From the NCBI GenBank assembly GCA_934486875.1, contig CAKSPU010000003.1, positions 1-64,000 on the forward strand: 64,000 nucleotides of DNA, written 5' to 3'. Below the pieces are notes generated by a model, which was not told the origin of the DNA, did not search any database, and saw nothing but the letters and a program-made list of their open reading frames with translations. The translations under genes and the position numbers were made by a program. Origin of the DNA: an uncultured Oscillospiraceae bacterium (GTDB lineage Bacteria; Bacillota; Clostridia; Oscillospirales; Ruminococcaceae). Below are positions 16,655 through 25,451 of this stretch, one piece after another; the first letter of the stretch is position 1; each line of letters opens with the position of its first letter.

Positions 16655-19297
16655 ATGGCAAAAAAATGGGTCTATACTTTTAAAGAAGGTAATATGACTA
16701 TGCGTAACCTTCTCGGCGGTAAGGGCGCTAACCTTGCTGAAATGACCGAGATCGGACTTCCCGTTCCCCAGGGCTTTACTATCACAACAGAGGCTTGTAC
16801 TCAGTACTATGAGGACGGCAGAAAGATCAACGACGAGATCATGGCTCAGGCTATGGAAGGCGTTGCTTGGATGGAAAAGGAAAACGGCAAGAAGTTCGGC
16901 GACCTCAACAATCCCCTTCTCGTTTCCGTTCGTTCGGGCGCAAGAGCTTCGATGCCCGGTATGATGGATACTATCCTCAACCTCGGTCTTAATGATGACG
17001 TTGTTGCTGCAATGATAAAGAACAACCCCACACCCGAGTTCGAGAGATTCGTTTACGACTCCTACAGAAGATTTATCCAGATGTTCTCCGACGTTGTTAT
17101 GGAAGTCGGTAAGAAGTACTTCGAGCAGCTCATCGACAAGATGAAGGAAGAAAAGGGCGTACATTACGATGTAGAGCTCACAGCTGCTGACCTTAAGACA
17201 CTTGCAGAGCAGTTCAAGGCAGAGTACAAGAAGCAGCTCGGTACTGACTTCCCCTCTGACCCCGTTGAGCAGCTCAAGCTTGCTATCGAGGCTGTGTTCC
17301 GTTCCTGGGACAACCCCCGTGCAAACGTATATCGCCGTGACAATGATATCCCTTACTCCTGGGGTACTGCAGTTAACGTAATGCCTATGGTATTCGGTAA
17401 CCTCAACAACGAGTCCGGTACAGGCGTTGCCTTCACAAGAGACCCTGCTACAGGTGAGAAGAAGCTTATGGGTGAGTTCCTCATCAATGCACAGGGCGAG
17501 GACGTTGTTGCAGGCGTTCGTACTCCTATGCCTATCGCTCAGATGGAGAAGGAGTTCCCTGAGGCTTACGCTGACTTCATCAAGGTTTGCGATACTCTCG
17601 AGAACCACTACCACGATATGCAGGATATGGAGTTCACTGTTGAGAACAGAAAGCTTTATATGCTCCAGTGCCGTAACGGTAAGAGAACAGCTCAGGCTGC
17701 TCTTAAGATCGCTTGCGACCTCGTTGATGAGGGACACAAGAAGGATTACGAGGCTGTTGCAATGATCGACCCCAGAAACCTCGATACACTTCTCCACCCC
17801 CAGTTCGATGCTAAGGCTCTCAAGGCTGCCACACCTCTCGGAAAGGGTCTCGGTGCTTCTCCCGGAGCTGCTTGCGGTAAGGTAGTATTCACTGCTGATG
17901 ATGCAGAGGCTTGGAACGCTAAGGGCGAAAAGGTAGTTCTCGTTCGTCTCGAGACATCTCCCGAGGATATCACAGGTATGAAGGCTTCTCAGGGTATCCT
18001 TACAGTTCGTGGCGGTATGACTTCTCACGCTGCCGTTGTTGCACGTGGAATGGGTACCTGCTGTGTATCCGGCTGCGGCGACATCAAGATGGATGAAGAG
18101 AACAAGAAGTTCGAGCTCGGCGGAAAGACCTTCCACGAGGGCGACTACATTTCCATTGACGGTACAACAGGTAACATCTACGGTGAGATCATTCCTACCG
18201 TTGACGCTACTATCGCAGGTGAGTTCGGCAGAGTTATGGCTTGGGCTGACAAGTACAGAAGACTTAAGGTAAGAACCAACGCTGATACTCCTACAGATGC
18301 TAAGAAGGCAAGAGAGCTTGGCGCAGAGGGCATCGGTCTCTGCCGTACAGAGCATATGTTCTTCGAGGCTGACAGAATCGCAGCATTCAGAGAGATGATC
18401 TGCGCTGATACAGTTGAAGAGAGAGAAGCAGCTCTTGCTAAGATCGAACCTATGCAGCAGGGCGACTTTGAAGCTCTCTACGAGGCACTCGAGGGCAACC
18501 CTGTAACAATCAGATTCCTCGATCCTCCTCTCCACGAATTCGTTCCCACTGAGGAAGCTGACATTGAGGCTCTTGCAAAGGCTCAGGGCAAGTCCGTTGA
18601 GCAGATCAAGACCATCATTGCAGGTCTCCACGAGTTCAATCCTATGATGGGTCACAGAGGCTGCCGTCTTGCAGTAACATATCCTGAGATCGCTAAGATG
18701 CAGACTGAGGCTATCATCAAGGCTGCTATCAACGTTAAGGCTAAGCACCCCGACTGGACTATCGTTCCTGAGATCATGATCCCCCTCGTTGGCGAGGTCA
18801 AGGAGCTCAAGTTCGTTAAGAACGTTGTTGTTAAGACTGCTGACGAGATCATCGCTGAAGCAGGCGCTGACCTTAAGTACGAGGTCGGTACAATGATCGA
18901 GATCCCCCGTGCAGCTCTTACTGCTGACGATATCGCTAAGGAAGCTGACTTCTTCTGCTTTGGTACAAACGACCTTACTCAGATGACATTCGGCTTCTCC
19001 AGAGACGATGCAGGCAAGTTCCTCAACGCTTACTACGACACCAAGATCTTCGAGAACGATCCTTTCGCAAAGCTCGATCAGGTCGGCGTTGGCAAGCTTA
19101 TGGAAATGGCTATCAAGCTCGGCAAGCCTGTTAATCCCAAGCTTCACATCGGTATCTGCGGCGAGCACGGCGGCGATCCCACATCTGTTGAGTTCTGCCA
19201 CAAGATCGGTCTTGATTATGTATCCTGCTCACCTTTCCGTGTGCCCATCGCAAGACTTGCTGCTGCACAGGCTGCAATCGCTGAGATGAACAAGTAA
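16655..19297 (+). CDS. ppdK: Pyruvate, phosphate dikinase
   Basis: Interconverts pyruvate + ATP + Pi and PEP + AMP + PPi, giving PPi-linked glycolytic flux in anaerobes. The N-terminal ATP-grasp domain starts with LLGGKGANLAEM. The phosphohistidine domain has GGMTSHAAVVARGMG with the catalytic His at residue 458. The C-terminal PEP barrel ends with HIGICGEHGGDP, catalytic Cys at 835. Length 880 is normal. Codon choice is extremely restricted (GGT, GCT, CTC, AAG), much more than in neighbours, which indicates very high expression and also keeps the antisense frame open. A strong terminator follows. Confidence 0.97.
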   Translation: MAKKWVYTFKEGNMTMRNLLGGKGANLAEMTEIGLPVPQGFTITTEACTQYYEDGRKINDEIMAQAMEGVAWMEKENGKKFGDLNNPLLVSVRSGARASMPGMMDTILNLGLNDDVVAAMIKNNPTPEFERFVYDSYRRFIQMFSDVVMEVGKKYFEQLIDKMKEEKGVHYDVELTAADLKTLAEQFKAEYKKQLGTDFPSDPVEQLKLAIEAVFRSWDNPRANVYRRDNDIPYSWGTAVNVMPMVFGNLNNESGTGVAFTRDPATGEKKLMGEFLINAQGEDVVAGVRTPMPIAQMEKEFPEAYADFIKVCDTLENHYHDMQDMEFTVENRKLYMLQCRNGKRTAQAALKIACDLVDEGHKKDYEAVAMIDPRNLDTLLHPQFDAKALKAATPLGKGLGASPGAACGKVVFTADDAEAWNAKGEKVVLVRLETSPEDITGMKASQGILTVRGGMTSHAAVVARGMGTCCVSGCGDIKMDEENKKFELGGKTFHEGDYISIDGTTGNIYGEIIPTVDATIAGEFGRVMAWADKYRRLKVRTNADTPTDAKKARELGAEGIGLCRTEHMFFEADRIAAFREMICADTVEEREAALAKIEPMQQGDFEALYEALEGNPVTIRFLDPPLHEFVPTEEADIEALAKAQGKSVEQIKTIIAGLHEFNPMMGHRGCRLAVTYPEIAKMQTEAIIKAAINVKAKHPDWTIVPEIMIPLVGEVKELKFVKNVVVKTADEIIAEAGADLKYEVGTMIEIPRAALTADDIAKEADFFCFGTNDLTQMTFGFSRDDAGKFLNAYYDTKIFENDPFAKLDQVGVGKLMEMAIKLGKPVNPKLHIGICGEHGGDPTSVEFCHKIGLDYVSCSPFRVPIARLAAAQAAIAEMNK

Positions 19298-19340
19298 TCG
19301 GAAACTGTTGGGTAAACCGATATAACTTAAACTAAAAATG

Positions 19341-19385
19341 GCCCTGTATCTGACATCAGCTGACAGATACAGGGCTTATTTTCTT
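19341..19385 (+). terminator. Terminator after ppdK
   Basis: Perfect 12-bp stem GCCCTGTATCTG/CAGATACAGGGC followed by TTATTTTCTT. The next gene's ribosome binding site is only a few bases downstream. Confidence 0.85.
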
Positions 19386-19396
19386 AAAGGAGCAAT

Positions 19397-19987
19397 ATGA
19401 GCGAACGAGATTTTGAAAACGAGACATTCGAGGGGCTGAACTACAGCTCCGAGCTTTTTGACGATTACAGATTCATCGACTGCATTTTCAGAGACTGTCT
19501 TTTTGAAGAAACGGAGCTGTCTGGCTGCATTCTTTCGGGCTGTACATTTGAAAAATGCACCGTGACCAAGATAAAAGGTTCAAACTCGTCACAGCTTCAG
19601 GAGTGCAAATTCATAAACTGCCGTCTCACGGGCATAAACTGGAGCGAGCTTCTCCCCGAGGGTAGCTTTGCAGACCCGATTGAGACATTGCAGGATTGCA
19701 GGCTGAAATATAACACATTCACGGATATGAATTTCCGCAAATTCAGCTTCACGGGCAATGAGATAACCGAGTCGATGTTTGCGGAATGTGAGCTGAACGA
19801 CAGCCACTTCAATGGTTGCAAGCTTGACAGAACGGAATTTTACCGCTGTGATATGCAGAAGTCCGATTTTCGGGACGCTTCGGGATATCAGGTAGACGTG
19901 CTTTCCTGCAAGCTGAAAAACGCCGCTTTTTCTTTTCCTGAGGCGATAAATCTGTTGGGAAGTCTGAGGGTAAAGGTGGAGTATTGA
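19397..19987 (+). CDS. Pentapeptide repeat protein
   Basis: A 196-residue protein built almost wholly of pentapeptide repeats of the A(D/N)LXX type, here rich in Cys, Phe and Leu at the inward positions (for example CTFEKC, CKFINCRL, CDMQKSDFRDAS). It should fold as a right-handed quadrilateral beta helix and is soluble. The C-terminus INLLGSLRVKVEY resembles the terminal helix of Qnr-type proteins, which can mimic DNA and protect gyrase, but no drug link can be claimed. It begins 11 bases after the ppdK terminator, so it is probably expressed by read-through. Its codon use is ordinary. Confidence 0.85.
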   Translation: MSERDFENETFEGLNYSSELFDDYRFIDCIFRDCLFEETELSGCILSGCTFEKCTVTKIKGSNSSQLQECKFINCRLTGINWSELLPEGSFADPIETLQDCRLKYNTFTDMNFRKFSFTGNEITESMFAECELNDSHFNGCKLDRTEFYRCDMQKSDFRDASGYQVDVLSCKLKNAAFSFPEAINLLGSLRVKVEY

Positions 19988-20100
19988 GAGAACTGCCCGT
20001 CACGAAAAAATGGCGGGCAAAAATTTTTCGTGGATTTTTCGCTCCGTATACTTATGCGCCTGCATATCCTACTTGCAAATCCTCCGAAAATGTGGTATCA

Positions 20101-20275
20101 TTAGTATAAGAACCTGTCTTCACAAGCATATGCGCACGTCTTTTCGGCAAATTTTGCCGCAGACTGCGTTAAAAATTCTTGCCGGGCGACAGCCCGCCTG
20201 CGGATTTTTGCCTTGTCTGCAACAAAATTATGCTCGAAAATCCGCACACATTTCTTATGAAAACAGGTTCTAAAC
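20101..20275. repeat. Palindromic repeat element (full copy)
   Basis: The ends AGAACCTGT (20109-20117) and ACAGGTTCT (20263-20271) are perfect inverted repeats, with weaker pairing continuing inward for about 26 bases. The centre contains GCCGGGCG and AGCCCGCCTGCGG, the core shared with the copies at 1-88 and 25768-25931. It also begins with TTAGTATAA, which those copies carry at their outer ends. The arms are different from the other copies. It fills most of the gap before the radical SAM gene and encodes no plausible protein. Confidence 0.75.
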
Positions 20276-20305
20276 AAAGGTCGTATGCCCTGAAAGGAAG
20301 ATATT

Positions 20306-21241
20306 ATGAACCCGTTTCCGTATTCGGACACAAACAAGCGGTACCACACCCAGAGCTATTATCTGAAAAAAAGATTTGGCTGCAAGGTTATGAAAATATC
20401 CTTGAACTGCGGATTTACCTGCCCGAATATCGACGGAACAAAGGGCGTTGGCGGCTGTACCTACTGCCTTGAGGGCAGCGGCGAATTTGCAGGCTCGCCA
20501 GTTATGACCGTCACCGAACAGTTTGAAACGGTCAAACGGCAGATGAACAGGAAGTGGCACGAGGGACTGTACATTCCCTATTTTCAGGCAGGCACAAACA
20601 CCTACGGCTCTGCTGAGAAGATACGCTCGATGACCGAGGAAGCACTGGGGCTTGAAAATGTTGTGGGAATTGCAATTTCCACCCGTCCCGACTGCATATC
20701 CGATTCGGTGCTCGATATCCTTGACGAGCTTAGTAAACGGACATATCTCACCGTTGAGCTCGGCCTCCAGACTGTTCACGACAAAACTGCGGCAATGATA
20801 AACCGCTGCCACACCTATGCGGATTTCCTCCGCTGCTGCGACAGGCTTTTTGCAAGGAATATCAATGTCTGCGTTCATCTTATAAACGGTCTTCCCGGGG
20901 AAAGCTTTGAAATGATGCTAAAGTCTGCCGCGGAAATGGCGAAGCTGCCCCTCCACAGTATAAAGCTGCATCTTCTGCACATACTTCGTGGGACGGTAAT
21001 GGGCGGGCAGTATCTGAGAGGGGAGATAACACCCCTTACTCTCGAAGAATATGTCCATATCGTCTGCGAGCAGATAAAGCTGTTCCCGCCTGAGCTTATA
21101 ATCCAGCGTGTAACGGGGGACGGCGGGCGTGATGTGCTTCTGGCACCCGAATGGAGTCTGAAAAAATTCACAGTTATGAACGGGATAGACAAGACCTTTG
21201 CCCGTGAAAACAGCTTTCAGGGGATAAACTTCAAAAAATAA
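20306..21241 (+). CDS. YtqA-type radical SAM protein (TIGR01212)
   Basis: A 311-residue radical SAM enzyme of unknown reaction. The cluster motif lies in CGFTCPNIDGTKGVGGCTYC, with long spacing before the CxxC, which is typical of the TIGR01212/YtqA group and differs from the usual CxxxCxxC. Further blocks are FQAGTNTYGS and STRPDCISDS near residue 130, ELGLQTVHD, and HLINGLPGES. These resemble the Elp3 and HemN-like class of radical SAM proteins. The start follows AAAGGAAG. It precedes a small membrane protein gene by 11 bases. Confidence 0.88.
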   Translation: MNPFPYSDTNKRYHTQSYYLKKRFGCKVMKISLNCGFTCPNIDGTKGVGGCTYCLEGSGEFAGSPVMTVTEQFETVKRQMNRKWHEGLYIPYFQAGTNTYGSAEKIRSMTEEALGLENVVGIAISTRPDCISDSVLDILDELSKRTYLTVELGLQTVHDKTAAMINRCHTYADFLRCCDRLFARNINVCVHLINGLPGESFEMMLKSAAEMAKLPLHSIKLHLLHILRGTVMGGQYLRGEITPLTLEEYVHIVCEQIKLFPPELIIQRVTGDGGRDVLLAPEWSLKKFTVMNGIDKTFARENSFQGINFKK

Positions 21242-21252
21242 TGGAGGGCGCA

Positions 21253-21636
21253 ATGGAAAAGGAAAACAGGGGAATATTTCTGAAATTTATAATGACCCTC
21301 TCGTTTCTTGCGGGAGCAATAGGATTTTTCTTTTCGCTGATGTACGCAGACGAGGTGCTGTGCAAGGTGGGCTTCGGCATTCTGACCTTTTTCTCGCTCC
21401 TCTGCGCATTCGGCATAAATGCGGCGGACGCTTCGGCAGCATTGTATATCAGAGCCTCCACAAAGCTTGTGGCAGTGATGTTCCCGCTGTCGGTGAACGG
21501 GGGAGCCCTTGCTGCGGCGGTGCTGCTGATGAGGGATAAGGAGCTGCCTGCGGTAATTGCGGTCATCACGTCGGCAGCGGTCTCGGTCATATCATCATCT
21601 GTGCTGGTGAGAAGATATATGGAAGATGATTTTTGA
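21253..21636 (+). CDS. Small membrane protein, unknown function
   Basis: A 127-residue protein with about four membrane helices (roughly residues 10-30, 36-56, 66-88 and 95-115). No family is recognised. The start at 21253 follows GGAGGG. It is likely cotranscribed with the radical SAM gene and ends at a bidirectional terminator. Confidence 0.65.
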   Translation: MEKENRGIFLKFIMTLSFLAGAIGFFFSLMYADEVLCKVGFGILTFFSLLCAFGINAADASAALYIRASTKLVAVMFPLSVNGGALAAAVLLMRDKELPAVIAVITSAAVSVISSSVLVRRYMEDDF

Positions 21637-21641
21637 AAAAT

Positions 21642-21680
21642 AAAAAGAGCTTCCGATCAAAAATCAGAAGCTCTTTTTTA
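21642..21680. terminator. Bidirectional terminator
   Basis: AAAAAGAGCTTC pairs with GAAGCTCTTTTT; T tracts follow the stem on both strands. It serves the small membrane gene (plus) and the HD-GYP gene (minus), whose stop codon it overlaps. Confidence 0.9.
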
Positions 21681-22736
21681 TCCGTGTATCAGCCTTGCAG
21701 TCTCTTCATCGCAAAGTCCTGTTATAACGATATTTGTGTTCTTTTTTGCATCGCCCAGATCGTATTCCATACCCCCTGTGCTGACAACAAGGGGACGAAG
21801 CGGCTGGTCGGTGTTGTTTTTTATAACGCAGGCGTTCTCGCCGTTTGAGAGCTTTACCTTTGAACCTGTCGGGAAAGGAGCCACCTTTCTCAAAAATGCC
21901 TTTACAACATTTTCATCAAAATGGGTGTACATTCCTCCCATTATAAACTCAATTGCTTCATTTGGCGGCGCAGGAACACGGTATGGGCGGTTGGAGGTGA
22001 GGGCATCATACACATCTGCCACCGCAAGGATACGTGCATATTCGTGTATCTGTTCCCCTTTGAGATGCATAGGATAGCCCGAGCCGTCCCATCTCTCGTG
22101 ATGACCGATTATGCCCGCACAGCAGTCATCGGAAACAAGCCTTCTTGCCTTAAGGTGCTCCGCCGCATAAACGGGGTGGAGACGGACGATGTTGTATTCC
22201 TCCTCGGTGAGCCTGCCCTTTTTGTTGATTATCTCAATGGGAACGGACACCTTGCCGATGTCGTGGAGGAGCCCCGCAATGCCCAGTTCGTCAAGCTTAC
22301 TGCGGTCATAGCCCATTTCAAGCCCGATTGCTATTGCCATTATTGCCACGCTCAGGCTGTGGTGATAGGTGTAGTCGTCGTACATCTTTATGTCGGCGAT
22401 ATTTATGAGAATGTCCTTTTTGGAAGCAAGCTCGTCGATAAGCTCCTCGGTGGTGTTGCCGATAGCGTCGATATCAGTTTGGGTAACTCCCTTGCTGCTG
22501 TCCATAAAATTATCCGCAAGGCTGTGGATATTGCTTATGGCGGATTCTTTTATCTCACTGTTTATGGAGGAGATCACTCTTGTCTCGCTGTTTTTGCTGT
22601 CGATGAATGCGCCTGCAACAACACGGCTCATACGCATCTGAGTGATGTTCATATCCGTGAGCTTCGTGCCCGCTTTGAGAGTTACCACCGCACCCGCAGA
22701 TGCATCAAAAAAGGTTATCTCTCTCGCCATACACAT
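21678..22736 (-). CDS. HD-GYP domain c-di-GMP phosphodiesterase
   Basis: A cytoplasmic response-type protein predicted to hydrolyse c-di-GMP. The HD-GYP domain shows HHSLSVAIMA, GLLHDIGKVSVP near residue 156, the later HHERWDGSGYP and the DVYDALTSNRPYR block, all complete. The coordinates use the first ATG. The reading frame stays open 12 codons further up to a CTG at 22772, which has AAAGGAGG 7 bases ahead and encodes a stretch (VYLKTSELAPGM) typical of the N-terminus of this family; translation may really start there. It lies 106 bases behind the AbrB-like gene on the same strand. Confidence 0.88.
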   Translation of the reverse strand: MCMAREITFFDASAGAVVTLKAGTKLTDMNITQMRMSRVVAGAFIDSKNSETRVISSINSEIKESAISNIHSLADNFMDSSKGVTQTDIDAIGNTTEELIDELASKKDILINIADIKMYDDYTYHHSLSVAIMAIAIGLEMGYDRSKLDELGIAGLLHDIGKVSVPIEIINKKGRLTEEEYNIVRLHPVYAAEHLKARRLVSDDCCAGIIGHHERWDGSGYPMHLKGEQIHEYARILAVADVYDALTSNRPYRVPAPPNEAIEFIMGGMYTHFDENVVKAFLRKVAPFPTGSKVKLSNGENACVIKNNTDQPLRPLVVSTGGMEYDLGDAKKNTNIVITGLCDEETARLIHG

Positions 22737-22842
22737 TCCCGGCGCAAGCTCGCTCGTTTTCAGATATACCAGACAAACTCCTCCTTTCTCACAGGCCGTG
22801 GCGGCATATAAGCCCCCGTTGCCGCATAATTATGTATCAGCC

Positions 22843-23082
22843 TTACTGTTTGAGCTGAGTGAGACATTCACTGCAAATATATCTGTCTCTGAAAATAAGA
22901 AGATTTTCCTGGCTGCCGCAGAAAATGCAGTTTTCTCCTGCCTTTTTAATGATTATCCTGTCATCTTCGGAATATATCTCAACAAAGTCCCTTGTGCCGA
23001 TGTTGAGGTTTCTCCGCATCTCAACGGGTATTACAACTCTTCCCAGTGCATCAAGCTGTCGCATTATAGCTGATGATTTCAT
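22843..23082 (-). CDS. AbrB-family regulator with Cys4 tail
   Basis: A 79-residue DNA-binding protein. Residues 1-48 form an AbrB/SpoVT swapped-hairpin domain (MKSSAIMRQLDALGRVVIP, then EMRRNLNI and DRIIIKK). The C-terminal 30 residues carry CIFC and CSEC, spaced to form a zinc ribbon in place of the Bacillus AbrB oligomerisation domain; this arrangement is common in Clostridia. Such proteins control transition-state and biofilm genes. It is upstream of the HD-GYP gene and divergent from spmA. A promoter is present at 23146-23174. Confidence 0.88.
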   Translation of the reverse strand: MKSSAIMRQLDALGRVVIPVEMRRNLNIGTRDFVEIYSEDDRIIIKKAGENCIFCGSQENLLIFRDRYICSECLTQLKQ

Positions 23083-23145
23083 AAAAAACTCCTTTGTTTC
23101 GGCAAAATTGAAGTCAAAAAGATTGCCGGAAATTTATTAATTAAC

Positions 23146-23174
23146 ATTATACCAAAAAACTTAAAAATTTACAA
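23146..23174 (-). promoter_or_regulatory. Promoter of the abrB-like gene
   Basis: TTGTAA (23169-23174) and TATAAT (23146-23151), 17-base spacer, minus strand. Confidence 0.7.
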
Positions 23175-23224
23175 GAAGAAAATTTTTAAGAATTATTAAC
23201 GATATATAAACTAGGGGGATTTTT

Positions 23225-23818
23225 ATGCTTACATTTATTTTTGCCCTGCTGATAATAGGCTCATTCATTGCCTCGGTCATTACCGGAAACAGCCGTGAGC
23301 TGACGGAAGCGGTGCTGAGCGAGCCTGTGAATGCGGTGGAGCTGTGCATATATCTTTGCGGAGGAATGTGCTTCTGGGGCGGACTTATGCGTGTGGCTGA
23401 AAGATCGGGGCTGACCGAAAAGCTTGCGGCGGCATTTGCATTCCTTATCGGCGGGCTTTTTAAGGGAATAGACAAGCAGGGACGGGCTTTCAAGGCAATA
23501 TGTATGAACATAACCGCAAATCTTCTGGGGCTCGGGAATGCGGCGACCCCCTTCGGCATCGAGGCGATGAAAGCCCTTGCGGAGGAGGAAAATGCAGGGG
23601 ACACCGCTACCCCTTCAATGGTGATATTCACCGTCATAAACACAGCGTCGCTGACCCTTATCCCCTCCACGGCGCTGTCTCTAAGAATGAAATACGGCTC
23701 CGCTGACCCGCTGGAGATAGTTCCTGCGGTGTGGATAACCTCGGCGGCGGCGCTTCTGGTATCTGTAACGGCGGCTGTGGTGCCTTTCGGAAAAAATAAG
23801 GGGAGGGGCAGCCTATGA
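23225..23818 (+). CDS. spmA: Spore maturation protein A
   Basis: A 197-residue membrane protein of the SpmA family (nucleoside-recognition Gate domain), needed in Bacillus for spore core dehydration. About five hydrophobic segments are visible. The hallmark NLLGLGNAATPFGIEAM lies near residue 100 and is followed by a conserved TVINTASLTLIPST segment. The ribosome binding site is AGGGGG. The 3' end overlaps spmB by 4 bases. No other sporulation gene is in the window, and spmAB homologues also occur in non-sporulating bacteria. Confidence 0.9.
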   Translation: MLTFIFALLIIGSFIASVITGNSRELTEAVLSEPVNAVELCIYLCGGMCFWGGLMRVAERSGLTEKLAAAFAFLIGGLFKGIDKQGRAFKAICMNITANLLGLGNAATPFGIEAMKALAEEENAGDTATPSMVIFTVINTASLTLIPSTALSLRMKYGSADPLEIVPAVWITSAAALLVSVTAAVVPFGKNKGRGSL

Positions 23819-24339
23819 CCGCCGCAGCCGCAGTTATCCCCGTGATGATAGTTATTATCATCGCCCACGGGCTTTACAAAAGGGTGGACGTTTTTTCGGA
23901 ATTTGCGGCGGGAGCAAGGGAAAATCTCACCACCTGCGCCGAGCTCCTCCCCACCCTTATCGCTCTCATAACCGCTGTGGGAATGTTCAGGGCATCGGGG
24001 GCGGAGGAGCTGATGACAGGGCTGCTTTCGGGCTTTTTCGACAAGATAGGCTTTCCCGCAGAGTGCCTGCCCCTTGCGCTTATCCGTCCCGTGTCGGGGA
24101 GCGGTGCGCTGGCGGTATATGAATCATTGCTTGAAGAACACGGTCCCGACAGCTTTGCGGGACGTGTGGCAAGCGTGATGCTGGGCTCCACCGAGACAAC
24201 ATTTTACACCCTTGCTGTATATTACGGCGCTGTGAGGATAAAAAACACCCGCCACACTCTTGCCGCATCGCTTGCGGGAGACTTAACGGGATTTATCGTA
24301 AGTGTTCTGACGGTAAATATCTTTTTTGGTAGAATGTGA
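23815..24339 (+). CDS. spmB: Spore maturation protein B
   Basis: A 174-residue partner of SpmA with the same Gate fold and about four membrane segments. Family markers are LIRPVSGSGALAVYES near residue 87 and MLGSTETTFYTLAVYYG, with the conserved charged residue ahead of KNTRHTL near the end. It overlaps spmA by ATGA, so the two are translated together. No terminator is visible before the tRNA promoter. Confidence 0.9.
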   Translation: MTAAAAVIPVMIVIIIAHGLYKRVDVFSEFAAGARENLTTCAELLPTLIALITAVGMFRASGAEELMTGLLSGFFDKIGFPAECLPLALIRPVSGSGALAVYESLLEEHGPDSFAGRVASVMLGSTETTFYTLAVYYGAVRIKNTRHTLAASLAGDLTGFIVSVLTVNIFFGRM

Positions 24340-24376
24340 ATAATGTGTAAAATTTGCGGAATAGCATATTTTTCTG

Positions 24377-24405
24377 TTGACAAGTTGACTTTGTTTTGGT
24401 ATAAT
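24377..24405 (+). promoter_or_regulatory. Promoter of tRNA-Lys
   Basis: TTGACA (24377-24382) and TATAAT (24400-24405), 17-base spacer, 40 bases before the tRNA. Confidence 0.85.
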
Positions 24406-24444
24406 AAATAAGCATTGTGTATCAGTTCACTGATATCTTTGTCC

Positions 24445-24520
24445 GAGCCATTAGCTCAGTCGGCAGAGCATTTGACTTTTAATCAAAGGGTCTGGGGTTC
24501 AAATCCCCAATGGCTCACCA
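24445..24520 (+). tRNA. tRNA-Lys (anticodon UUU)
   Basis: 76 bases with encoded CCA. The acceptor stem GAGCCAT/ATGGCTC is perfect. The anticodon loop CTTTTAA gives UUU at 24478-24480. The T arm GGGGTTCAAATCCCC is canonical. It has its own promoter and terminator. Confidence 0.97.
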
Positions 24521-24527
24521 GAGCATG

Positions 24528-24572
24528 ATCCCGCAAACGGCTTTATAGGTCGTTTGCGGGATTTCTGTTTTT
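24528..24572 (+). terminator. Terminator of tRNA-Lys
   Basis: 12-bp stem ATCCCGCAAACG/CGTTTGCGGGAT followed by TTCTGTTTTT. Confidence 0.9.
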
Positions 24573-24595
24573 GGGGAGTTAGTATAAAGGTAAAA

Positions 24596-24829
24596 TTATG
24601 CAATAGACAATTCAGTCCCTTTTTTCAGCGTACAGGAATTGATCATAACAGTTGTGCTTTTGTTTATGTCAGCAGGGTTGTTATGGCGTGGCATTGCTAC
24701 AGAAAGGACAACGACAGTATTTCCGCTGCTGTCAACAAGCTTGCCGGCGCTTTTGATATCTTCGCAAGGCCCCTCAGGTGTTACAGAAAGCATCTTCCCG
24801 ATGGGGAATACATCTAAAACCTTTAACAT
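24596..24829 (-). CDS. Small protein of unknown function (77 aa)
   Basis: No family is recognised. The protein is beta-rich in appearance, with an N-terminal FPIGKMLSVTPEGPCEDIKSAG segment and a C-terminal NKSTTVMINSC stretch, and has no membrane segment. Support for coding comes from an excellent ribosome binding site, GGAGGTG, 9 bases before the ATG, which the overlapping plus-strand frames lack. It lies convergent to tRNA-Lys. It could be an orphan accessory gene. Confidence 0.55.
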   Translation of the reverse strand: MLKVLDVFPIGKMLSVTPEGPCEDIKSAGKLVDSSGNTVVVLSVAMPRHNNPADINKSTTVMINSCTLKKGTELSIA

Positions 24830-24965
24830 ATATTAAGCACCTCCGTTTTTATAATGTTTAGTCTTAAGCAAAACCGCACAAACGCAGTAATAAAGCGGGT
24901 TTGCAAGAGATAAAAAATAAATTAATCACTATAAACATCCGGAAAACCTAAATTCAAATAAACAA

Positions 24966-25451
24966 TTATGAACTAAAGTATTTAGTGCGTAGAATATCAT
25001 TTTCAACACTTGATACCATAAAAACATAAAATCTTTTATTGTATAAACTATATTCGGCAATAAGAATGTTTTTTTCATTAACATTCAAATTATAAAGTTT
25101 TCCTTTAATGTCTCTATATCCAGCCTGTTGATAAGTGTAGTTGTCATCAACCAATGTTAAATTTCCGTAAGTTAACATATTATTCAATTTTGCTTTTTCA
25201 GATGAGCAAATCTCCACACCACAAGTATAATTACCAATGTGATTTTCTTTTTGGAAATACGGTTTACAGTTCTCAACATTCACATAGTTTGGGTTTATAT
25301 AAAACTCCTCACATGCTAAAAATAAATCTTCTGAATTTTCAAAAGTCAACATTTCAATTTTATGATTATTATACTCAGCAATCATAAAAAGTGTGTAAAC
25401 CAAAATACACGCCATTATAGTAAATATCAAAAAATCCCTTGCTTTATTCAT
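24966..25451 (-). CDS. Single-pass exported or membrane protein, unknown, AT-rich
   Basis: A 161-residue protein with one N-terminal hydrophobic segment (residues 7-25) followed by a soluble extracytoplasmic domain rich in Asn, Tyr and Lys. Two Cys pairs are spaced across the domain. No known family is evident. Base composition is far more AT-rich than in flanking genes, which suggests acquisition from elsewhere. Expression is supported by GGAGAG before the ATG and a consensus promoter at 25576-25603, giving a leader of about 115 bases. Confidence 0.65.
   Translation of the reverse strand: MNKARDFLIFTIMACILVYTLFMIAEYNNHKIEMLTFENSEDLFLACEEFYINPNYVNVENCKPYFQKENHIGNYTCGVEICSSEKAKLNNMLTYGNLTLVDDNYTYQQAGYRDIKGKLYNLNVNEKNILIAEYSLYNKRFYVFMVSSVENDILRTKYFSS

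Noticed and set aside
16538..19201. An 887-codon open frame antisense to ppdK
   Set aside because: It is a by-product of the very restricted codon use of ppdK, which avoids the triplets that would be stops on the other strand. The translation is low in complexity (many Ser, Leu, Cys, Val), has no ribosome binding site and matches no fold.
24554..24836. Plus-strand frames opposite the 77-residue gene
   Set aside because: They have no ribosome binding site, whereas the minus-strand frame has GGAGGTG at ideal spacing.
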